Assembly: GCF_025770785.1 (NCBI RefSeq)
Contig: NZ_JANZLA010000003.1
Coordinates: forward strand, 186,001 to 250,000
Direction: 5' to 3'
DNA length: 64,000 nt
DNA from: Cellulomonas sp. SG140
Lineage (GTDB): Bacteria > Actinomycetota > Actinomycetes > Actinomycetales > Cellulomonadaceae
Under the pieces are notes generated by a model. That model searched no databases. It had not been told where the DNA came from and worked only from the letters and a program-made list of their open reading frames with translations. Shown in pieces: positions 47,349 through 54,171 of this stretch. Position 1 is the stretch's first letter, and each line of letters opens with the position of its first letter. Made by a program: the position numbers and the translations under genes.

Positions 47349-47980
47349 ACGCCCGTGACGAGGTCCTGGCCCGCATCACCGCCGCCAACCGGACCGCCCC
47401 ACCACCGCCCGCCGTCCCGCGGGACTACCGGCACAGCACCAACACCCCGGCCGGCAGCCGCGCCGCCGTCGACCTGCTCGCCGAGCGGCTGCGCGACTAC
47501 CGCGCCACCGTGCAGACGTGCAGGCCCGCCGAGCTCCCGGCAGCCATCGCCACCGCCCTGACCGGCAGCGCCAGCGTCGTCGTCCCCACCGGCCTGGACC
47601 CCACCTGGACGACCGCTCTGACCGGCATCCAGATCCGCCCCGACGACCCACCGCTGAGCCACGCCGACCTCGACCGGACCGACGCCGTCCTGACCGCCTG
47701 TCGCGTCGCCATCGCCGAGACCGGCACCATCGTTCTCGACGGCGCCCCGGACCAAGGCCGCCGCGCCCTGACCCTGCTGCCCGACCGGCACGTCTGCATC
47801 GTCCGCACCGACCAGATCGTCGGCTCCGTCCCCGAAGCCGTCACCATCCTCGCCCGGCAACCGCACCGGCCCCTCACCTGGATCTCCGGACCCTCCGCCA
47901 CCAGCGACATCGAGCTCGTCCGCGTCCAAGGCGTCCACGGACCCCGCGACCTGCGCGTCATCCTCGTCACCGGCGGCTGA
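47345..47980 (+). CDS. lutC: L-lactate utilisation protein LutC (LUD domain)
   Basis: A 211-residue protein from ATG 47345, overlapping the lutB stop; the longer open frame upstream is a shadow. The single LUD domain has ACRVAIAETGTIVLDGAPDQ, RRALTLLPDRHVCIVRTDQI, and the C-terminal ISGPSATSDIELVRVQGVHG block that defines LutC. It completes the LutABC system. Codon use in this gene is even more C-ending than in its neighbours. The next gene follows 154 bases later behind a long palindrome. Confidence 0.95.
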   Translation: MNARDEVLARITAANRTAPPPPAVPRDYRHSTNTPAGSRAAVDLLAERLRDYRATVQTCRPAELPAAIATALTGSASVVVPTGLDPTWTTALTGIQIRPDDPPLSHADLDRTDAVLTACRVAIAETGTIVLDGAPDQGRRALTLLPDRHVCIVRTDQIVGSVPEAVTILARQPHRPLTWISGPSATSDIELVRVQGVHGPRDLRVILVTGG

Positions 47981-48039
47981 CCGTCGGCGCGGCAGAGAGC
48001 ACGTGCACCGACCGCCCAGGGTGCCGTCCTCGCCTCGAG

Positions 48040-48070
48040 ATTGGTTGTCGATTATCGATTGACAACCAAT
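48040..48070. promoter_or_regulatory. GntR-box site E embedded in a longer perfect palindrome
   Basis: CGAT-T-ATCG (48049-48057) lies inside arms ATTGGTTGTC (48040-48049) and GACAACCAAT (48061-48070), exact reverse complements around an 11-base centre. It is in the gap between lutC and the DUF2264 gene. The AT-rich arms are striking in this GC-rich DNA. This looks like a doubled or nested operator controlling the uronate-degrading genes. Confidence 0.65.
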
Positions 48071-48134
48071 CGGATCATCGGTTCACTGGGTAGCAACCCG
48101 ACGACGGCGACGCCGTCCTGGGCGTCCGGCGATC

Positions 48135-50225
48135 GTGAGTCGAAGGGGATCAGCGTTGTCGTCATCCGCCGGCTCGAGCGCCGTGGCGACACGACAGGAC
48201 CTCTGTGCCTTCGCCGACCGGCTTCTCGCCGCCGTTCGGCCGTACGCCTCGCCGTCCCACGCCCGCATCACCTTGCCGGGTCCCGAAGGGGGCTTCGGCC
48301 GGGCAGTCGACGGACTGGAAGGCTTCGCCCGGACCTTCCTCCTCGCAGGCTTCAGGCTGACCGGCGAGCACGGAGACGACCCGACGAACCTCGCCGAGTG
48401 GTACGCGACCGGACTCGACGGCGGCTCGAGCCGTGGGGCGGCCGACCGGTGGGTGCGGCTGAGCGAGCATCCACAGGCCAAGGTGGAGGCGGCGTCCCTG
48501 GCGCTGGTTCTCGACATGACGCGACCGTGGATCTGGGACCGCCTCTCGGCACGGGTGCAGGAGCAGCTGGTCGACTACCTGACCCCCGCGGTCGGCGACG
48601 ACACCTACCCACCGACCAACTGGCTGTGGTTCCGGCTCGTCGTGCAGACCTTCCTCCGGTCGGTCGGCGGACCGTTCGACCTGGCCGAGATGCAGGCCGA
48701 CCTCGACACCCACGACTCGCTCGCCCGCGAGGACGGGTGGCTTGCGGACGGCCCTGAGCGATCCTTCGACCACTACGCCGGCTGGGCGCTGCACCTGTAC
48801 CCGACGCTGTGGTCGCGCATGTCCGGAGCCGCGGACCTCGCCGGGCCACGTCTCACCCGGGACGTGGCCGCCCTCGACAGGTTCCTGCTCGACGCCATCG
48901 CACTGGTCGGAGGCGACGGCAGCCCGCTGATCCAGGGGCGCAGCCTCGTCTACCGCTTCGCCGCGGCGGCCCCGTTCTGGGTGGGTGCCCTCGCGGATGT
49001 CCCCTCCACCTCGGCCGGCGGGCTCCGTACCGCGGCACTGGCGGTCGTCGGCCACTTCCTGGGCCACGGCGTCCCGGACGAACGCGGACTGCTGACTCTC
49101 GGCTGGTTCGACCCCTGGCCGACGCTTGCCCAGTCGTACTCCGGACCCAGCTCGCCGTACTGGGCCAGCAAGGGCCTGCTCGGACTGGCGATGCCGGTCG
49201 ACCACCCGGTGTGGACCTCCGTCTCCGAACCGCTGCCGGTCGAGCGTGCGGACGGGCTCCGGATCGTTCGCGCACCGGGCTGGTTGGTGAGCGGGACGCA
49301 GGCGGACGGCGTGATCCGGGTGGTCAACCACGGCACGGACCACGCCATGGAGGGGGCGCGCGTCGGCGACTCCCCGCTGTACACGCGCCTCGGCTACTCC
49401 ACCGCCACCAGCCCGCTGCTCGACCACCACGCCTGGTCTGATCCCGTGGACCAGTCCGCCGTGCTCCTGGACGCTCGCGGACGCAGCTCGCATCGTGCGG
49501 GGATGCGCACCCTTGCCCTCGAGGTGACCGGTGCGAGCGCGCAGGCCGGACACGTGGCCACGGCACGTCACCCGTCGCGGACAGCGGCACCTGAGATCGC
49601 CTACGGAGCATCGGTCGCCGACGTGCGGTGGCTGGACGCGGGCTCCGAGCAGGACGGGGCGGGCTCCGGATGGACCGGCACGCCGACACCGGCAGGGCGT
49701 CTGACGGTCCACTCGGTGGTCCGGGGCCCGTGGGAGGTGCGTGTCGTCGAGGTCGCGGAGCAAGCACCGGCCGCGGTCGCCCTTCGGGTCGGTGGCTGGC
49801 CGGTGGCCGGTGACGAGCCCGTCGCCTCGACGTCGGCCACGACGGCGACGGCGCGCACCGAACGGCTGGAGTCGCGCATCGACCTGCTCGTGGGGGACGG
49901 CACCCTGGACGTGGTCCGGCTGAACGACGCCAGCCCGCTGGGGCCCGTCGCACTCGTGCCCGTCATGGAGCTCCGCCCGGTCCCGTCCGGGCCGGTCGTC
50001 GCCCTCGTCACCCTCGGCGGAAGCACGTCGGCCGCCTCGACGCCCCCGCGCGCCGAGCTCCGTTGCGAGCCCGCCGCCGGGTGCAGCTCGATGTCGCTCG
50101 ACGTCACGTGGCCCGACGGCGCACGCACCACGACCCACCTCTCGCACGACGGTGGTGGCCACCCGACGCCGTCGTGCACCGCACCACCAGGGCGCACGCG
50201 CGCCGGGAACGGGATGCCGCGATGA
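48135..50225 (+). CDS. DUF2264-domain protein, probable intracellular uronidase (GH154-like)
   Basis: A 696-residue protein. GTG 48135 has no clear ribosome binding site; TTG 48156 with AAGGGG upstream is a good alternative start seven codons later. The N-terminal 370 residues are DUF2264: DGLEGFARTFLLAGFRLTGE, DRWVRLSEHPQAKVEAASLA, PPTNWLWFRLVVQTFLRSVG and DGPERSFDHYAGWALHLYP. A beta-rich C-terminal part follows. As I recall DUF2264 proteins include the GH154 glucuronidases, which would suit the neighbouring GH88, KduI and KduD genes. No signal peptide. It is first in a transcript that continues into GH88 by an ATGA overlap. Confidence 0.83.
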   Translation: MSRRGSALSSSAGSSAVATRQDLCAFADRLLAAVRPYASPSHARITLPGPEGGFGRAVDGLEGFARTFLLAGFRLTGEHGDDPTNLAEWYATGLDGGSSRGAADRWVRLSEHPQAKVEAASLALVLDMTRPWIWDRLSARVQEQLVDYLTPAVGDDTYPPTNWLWFRLVVQTFLRSVGGPFDLAEMQADLDTHDSLAREDGWLADGPERSFDHYAGWALHLYPTLWSRMSGAADLAGPRLTRDVAALDRFLLDAIALVGGDGSPLIQGRSLVYRFAAAAPFWVGALADVPSTSAGGLRTAALAVVGHFLGHGVPDERGLLTLGWFDPWPTLAQSYSGPSSPYWASKGLLGLAMPVDHPVWTSVSEPLPVERADGLRIVRAPGWLVSGTQADGVIRVVNHGTDHAMEGARVGDSPLYTRLGYSTATSPLLDHHAWSDPVDQSAVLLDARGRSSHRAGMRTLALEVTGASAQAGHVATARHPSRTAAPEIAYGASVADVRWLDAGSEQDGAGSGWTGTPTPAGRLTVHSVVRGPWEVRVVEVAEQAPAAVALRVGGWPVAGDEPVASTSATTATARTERLESRIDLLVGDGTLDVVRLNDASPLGPVALVPVMELRPVPSGPVVALVTLGGSTSAASTPPRAELRCEPAAGCSSMSLDVTWPDGARTTTHLSHDGGGHPTPSCTAPPGRTRAGNGMPR

Positions 50226-51406
50226 CCGCACCAGGTACGACGCCGGGCCCCGAGGGCTCGGCACGGGCCACGGCCGCACTGAGGGCCCTCGAGACGGTGC
50301 ACGCCGGTCTCACCGCCTTCGCCGGCTGGTGGCCTTCGGACACGACGACCGACGGCCGCTACCGCCCCCGCGCGGCGGCGGCGGGTCAGCCGATCGGATC
50401 GAACACCGGGTGGACCACGAGCTTCTGGTCCGGCCAGCTGTGGCTCGCCTGGCAGCTGACCGGTGACCCGAGGTTCCGCGACGCAGGCCTGCACCAGGTC
50501 GCGGACTTCGCGCAGCGGCTCGAGGCGGCCGTCGACGTCGACATGCACGACCTCGGCTTCCTGTACTCCCTCGGCTGCGTGCTGCCGTGGCGGCTGACGG
50601 GCACGGAACCGGGACGCGCCGCGGGCCTGGCAGCGGCCGACCACCTGATGGCGCGCGTGCTGCCGTCGGCGGGCATCGTGCAGGCGTGGGGTGATGCGTC
50701 GGACCCGACGCAGCGGGGGCGGACGATCATCGACTCGTTGATGAACATGCCCTTGCTGTACTGGGCGAGCGAGCAGACCGGTGACCCGCGGTACGCGCAG
50801 GCTGCGCACCGTCACACCGGGCAGCTGCGGGACCACATCGTCCGGTCCGACGGGACCACGTTCCACACCTTCCACTGGGACCCGGTGACGGGCGAGCCCC
50901 TGCACGGCACCACGCAGCAAGGCCTCGCCGACGACTCCTGCTGGGCTCGGGGACAGGCGTGGGGCATCTACGGCTTCGCGCTGGCCTACCGGCACACCGG
51001 GGACCAGACCTTCCTCGCGGCCTCTGCACGGTGCGCGGACGCCTTCGTCGACCGGCTGCCGGAGGATCACGTGCCGTACTGGGACCTCGCCTTCGGCACC
51101 GGCTCCGACCAGCCCCGGGACAGCTCCGCCGGTGCGATCGCGGTCGGTGGGCTGCTGGAGCTGGCCGCGTCGAGCGGTCCCGGTGCCGCGCCCGAGGCCC
51201 GGCGACGGGCGGCCGACGCGCTGCTCGACGCCCTCGTCCAGGACTGTGCTGCCCCTCCGGGAGTCGCCGGCGGACCACTCCTGGCCCACGGCGTGTACGA
51301 CATGCGCAGCGGAACAGGGGTCGACGAGGGCAACCTGTGGGGGGACTACTTCTACCTCGAGGCGCTGACCCGCCAAGCCCTGCCCGAGTGGGTGTCCCCG
51401 TGGTGA
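50222..51406 (+). CDS. GH88 unsaturated glucuronyl hydrolase
   Basis: A 394-residue protein from ATG 50222, overlapping the DUF2264 stop. The GH88 alpha/alpha barrel is clear: GWTTSFWSGQLWLAWQLTGD (63-82), the catalytic Asp110 in DVDMHDLGFLYSLG, the second catalytic Asp171 in RTIIDSLMNMPLLYWA and DDSCWARGQAWGIYGFALAY (237-256). These enzymes hydrate the 4,5-unsaturated uronic acid left by a lyase, which then opens to 4-deoxy-5-keto-uronate. That is the substrate of KduI encoded immediately downstream. A hairpin follows 13 bases after the stop. Confidence 0.94.
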   Translation: MTAPGTTPGPEGSARATAALRALETVHAGLTAFAGWWPSDTTTDGRYRPRAAAAGQPIGSNTGWTTSFWSGQLWLAWQLTGDPRFRDAGLHQVADFAQRLEAAVDVDMHDLGFLYSLGCVLPWRLTGTEPGRAAGLAAADHLMARVLPSAGIVQAWGDASDPTQRGRTIIDSLMNMPLLYWASEQTGDPRYAQAAHRHTGQLRDHIVRSDGTTFHTFHWDPVTGEPLHGTTQQGLADDSCWARGQAWGIYGFALAYRHTGDQTFLAASARCADAFVDRLPEDHVPYWDLAFGTGSDQPRDSSAGAIAVGGLLELAASSGPGAAPEARRRAADALLDALVQDCAAPPGVAGGPLLAHGVYDMRSGTGVDEGNLWGDYFYLEALTRQALPEWVSPW

Positions 51407-51418
51407 CGGCTCGACGAC

Positions 51419-51450
51419 GTTCGCGCGGGCCGGCGCCGGACCGCGCGAAC
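51419..51450 (+). terminator. Hairpin after the GH88 gene
   Basis: GTTCGCGCGG (51419-51428) and CCGCGCGAAC (51441-51450) form a perfect 10-bp stem. The 12-base loop itself contains the palindrome CCGGCGCCGG. It separates the DUF2264-GH88 pair from kduID and may lower read-through into them. Confidence 0.55.
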
Positions 51451-51537
51451 GGTGGCGCGAGCGCAGCGCCCGTCATCTGACCCGTCCCCGCTACGTCCCC
51501 ACGCCCGTCCGGGTGCACGAAGAGACAGGAGCACCGC

Positions 51538-52359
51538 ATGTCGTTCACTCGGCTCTGGAGCACACATCCGCAGGAGATCGCCTCGCTCGACGGAGAGCAC
51601 CTGCGAGACAGGTTCGTCCTGTCCGGGCTGTTCACGGCGGGAGAGGTGTCCTGGGGGTACGCGCACGACGACCGGATCCTGGTCGGGGGTCTGAGCGTGG
51701 ACGGCGGCCCGGGAGTGGCGCTGGCGGCCCCCGCCGAGCTGGCGGCCGAGCACCTGCTGGAGCGTCGTGAGCTGGCCGTGGTCGGCCTGGGCGGGTCGGT
51801 GCGCGTGGACGGCGACGGGGAGGCGTGGACGGTGGGGGCGCAGGACGTGCTCTACCTGCCGATGGGCACCCGCGAGGTGACCGTGTCCGGCTCAGGCCGC
51901 GTGTACCTCGTCTCCACCCCCGCGCACCGGCGGACGACCCCCGCGTTGGCGTCCCGCGACGAGGTGGTCGCGGTGGAGCTCGGGTCGGCCGAGCAGTCCA
52001 ACCACCGCACCATCCGCAAGTACGTGCACGCTGACGGCGTCGAGTCGAACCAGCTGGTGCTGGGCATCACCACGCTCGAGCCGGGCAGCGTGTGGAACAC
52101 CATGCCCCCGCACGTGCACCACCGCCGCACCGAGGTCTACCTGTACGACGGGCTCGGGCCGGACGTGGCCGTGCACCTGATGGGCGAGCCGGGTCGGACC
52201 CGCCAGCTGCTGCTGCACGACGGGGACGTGGTCGTCTCCCCGCCGTGGTCCGTGCACTGCGCCTCGGCCACGAGCGCCTACTCCTTCGTGTGGGCGATGG
52301 CAGGGGAGAACACCGACTACGCCGACGTGGTGACCATCGACCCGCGGGACCTGCGATGA
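51538..52359 (+). CDS. kduI: 5-dehydro-4-deoxy-D-glucuronate isomerase
   Basis: A 273-residue cupin of the KduI family from ATG 51538, with AGGAG upstream. Conserved parts are TRLWSTHPQEIASLDGEHLR, FTAGEVSWGYAHDDRILVGG, LGGSVRVDG, DVLYLPMGT and the metal site PPHVHHRRTEVYLYDG (two His and a Glu) with a last His in PWSVHCA. It isomerises 5-keto-4-deoxyuronate to 2,5-diketo-3-deoxygluconate. The next gene, kduD, overlaps by four bases. Its presence shows that unsaturated uronates are made in this cell. Confidence 0.96.
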   Translation: MSFTRLWSTHPQEIASLDGEHLRDRFVLSGLFTAGEVSWGYAHDDRILVGGLSVDGGPGVALAAPAELAAEHLLERRELAVVGLGGSVRVDGDGEAWTVGAQDVLYLPMGTREVTVSGSGRVYLVSTPAHRRTTPALASRDEVVAVELGSAEQSNHRTIRKYVHADGVESNQLVLGITTLEPGSVWNTMPPHVHHRRTEVYLYDGLGPDVAVHLMGEPGRTRQLLLHDGDVVVSPPWSVHCASATSAYSFVWAMAGENTDYADVVTIDPRDLR

Positions 52360-53162
52360 GCCCGGCAACCGACGACGCCGCTCGGCCGACGACCACCTCG
52401 ATCCTGGAGGCGTTCTCCCTGGGCGGGAAGGTGGCCCTGGTCACCGGCTCCAGCCGCGGCCTGGGCCAGGGCATCGCCCTCGCGCTCGCCCAGGCCGGCG
52501 CGGACATCGTGCTGGTGGACCGCAGCCCGGCGCAGGGCACCGCGGAGCTGGTGCGCGCCACCGGCCGGACCGTCACCCAGCTCACCTGCGACCTGTCCAC
52601 CGCCACCCCGGATGACCTGACCGCCGTGGTCGAGCAGGCCGCGGCCGTCCACGGGCACCTGGACGTGCTGGTGAACAACGCCGGCACGATCTCCCGGGCC
52701 CCGGCCCTGCAGGTCACCGAGGCCGACTGGGACCGCGTGCTGCAGGTCGACCTCACGGCCGTGTTCTTCCTCGCCCAGGCCGCCGCTCGGGCCATGGCCG
52801 CCCAGGGCACCGGCAAGATCATCAACCTCGCCTCGATGCTGTCCTACCAAGGCGGGCTGCACGTACCCGCCTACACCGCCGCCAAGCACGCCGTCGCCGG
52901 CCTGACCCGCGCCCTGGCCAACGAATGGGCTCCCCTCGGGATCAACGTCAACGCGATCGCCCCCGGCTACTTCGCGACCGACAACACCGCACCCCTGCGT
53001 GCCGACGCCGACCGGTCGGCGACCATCCTCTCCCGCGTCCCTGCCGGACGTTGGGGAGCTCCGGTCGACCTGCAGGGCGCCGCGGTGTACCTCGCCTCGT
53101 CCGCCTCCGACTACGTCCACGGCACCGTCCTGGCGGTCGACGGCGGCTGGCTCGCCAGCTGA
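52356..53162 (+). CDS. kduD: 2-deoxy-D-gluconate 3-dehydrogenase / 2-keto-3-deoxygluconate oxidoreductase
   Basis: A 268-residue SDR from ATG 52356, inside the kduI stop. It shows FSLGGKVALVTGSSRGLGQG, NNAG, catalytic Tyr-x3-Lys in YTAAKHAVAGLTRALANEWA and the KduD-like IAPGYFATDNTAPLRAD. It reduces 2,5-diketo-3-deoxygluconate to 2-keto-3-deoxygluconate (KDG). No KDG kinase or KDPG aldolase gene is in the locus, so KDG must be handled elsewhere or by the RraA-like protein. Confidence 0.95.
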   Translation: MSPATDDAARPTTTSILEAFSLGGKVALVTGSSRGLGQGIALALAQAGADIVLVDRSPAQGTAELVRATGRTVTQLTCDLSTATPDDLTAVVEQAAAVHGHLDVLVNNAGTISRAPALQVTEADWDRVLQVDLTAVFFLAQAAARAMAAQGTGKIINLASMLSYQGGLHVPAYTAAKHAVAGLTRALANEWAPLGINVNAIAPGYFATDNTAPLRADADRSATILSRVPAGRWGAPVDLQGAAVYLASSASDYVHGTVLAVDGGWLAS

Positions 53163-53209
53163 CCACCCGCCACACGGACCTCGACGTACCGACCAGGGAA
53201 GGACCGCAG

Positions 53210-54058
53210 ATGACCCCGGAGCCGATCGGCGCCGTCGATCGCCGCATCGAGGGCCCCCACGGCTCGATCGCGGTGCGCGTGTACAGCGGCTCGGCACCGC
53301 GGTACGGACTCGTCTGGGCCCACGGAGGCGCGTTCGTCGCCGGTGACCTCGACATGCCTGAGAGCGACTGGGTCGCCCGGCAGATCGCATCCGACGGTGC
53401 CGTCGTCGTGGCCGTCGACTACCGCCTCGCACGCTCACCTGAGTGGTCCGACAGGTGGGGGAGCGGCCGATCCGTCGGGCACCACTTCCCCGTCGCGTCG
53501 GAGGAGGTCTCCACGGCCTTCCGATGGGCCGTGCGCGCCCACCTGGGGCCGGCGACCTGGTTCCTCGGGGGCGCCAGTGCCGGTGCCAACCTCGCGACGG
53601 GCGCGACGCTCCGCCTTCGAGACCGCGGCGGACCTGTGCCGGCCGGGCTGGTGCTGGCGTACCCCCTGGTCCACGCCGAGCTGCCTCCCATGTCACCCGA
53701 TCTGGCGGCCGTGTACGCGACGGTCCCGGAGGAGAAGCGGTTCTCTCCCGAGACCGTCCTCGCCCTGAACCTGAACTACGTCGACGACCCCGCCGACCTC
53801 GGCCACCCGTATGCGTTCCCGGGCGGCCACGACCTCGCCGGGCTCCCGACGACGCTGATCGTCAACTCGGACCTCGACAGCCTGCGCGCCTCCGGTGAAC
53901 GCTTCGCCGGGGAGCTCGCGCTCGCCGGTGTCGACGTCACGGTGGTCCGCGAGCCGGGCACCTGGCACGGGCACCTCAACGACCCTGACGGCGACGGGGC
54001 CGACCGGAGCATCCGACGGATACGGCGCTGGCTCGCCTGGAGCTGCGGGACCGACTGA
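53210..54058 (+). CDS. Alpha/beta hydrolase, hormone-sensitive-lipase type esterase
   Basis: A 282-residue protein from ATG 53210, preceded by GGGAAGGA. The oxyanion HGG (WAHGGAF, 38-40), the nucleophile Ser123 in LGGASAGANLA, an Asp in VNSDLDSLR (221 or 223) and His253/His255 in GTWHGHLN make up the HSL/alpha-beta hydrolase-3 set. No signal peptide. As the last gene after kduD it may remove acyl or feruloyl-like groups from imported oligosaccharides, complementing the SGNH esterase. Its 3' end faces the ClC gene. Confidence 0.88.
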   Translation: MTPEPIGAVDRRIEGPHGSIAVRVYSGSAPRYGLVWAHGGAFVAGDLDMPESDWVARQIASDGAVVVAVDYRLARSPEWSDRWGSGRSVGHHFPVASEEVSTAFRWAVRAHLGPATWFLGGASAGANLATGATLRLRDRGGPVPAGLVLAYPLVHAELPPMSPDLAAVYATVPEEKRFSPETVLALNLNYVDDPADLGHPYAFPGGHDLAGLPTTLIVNSDLDSLRASGERFAGELALAGVDVTVVREPGTWHGHLNDPDGDGADRSIRRIRRWLAWSCGTD

Positions 54059-54171
54059 GGGGTCGGTCTCGGGTCTCCGGCAGCGCCTCGGCGCTCCGCA
54101 CACCGTCGGTGCCGCGCCGCTCGGTCCCGCCGTAGCTCAACGGAACGGCCTGACCCGGAGCTGTGCGTGGG

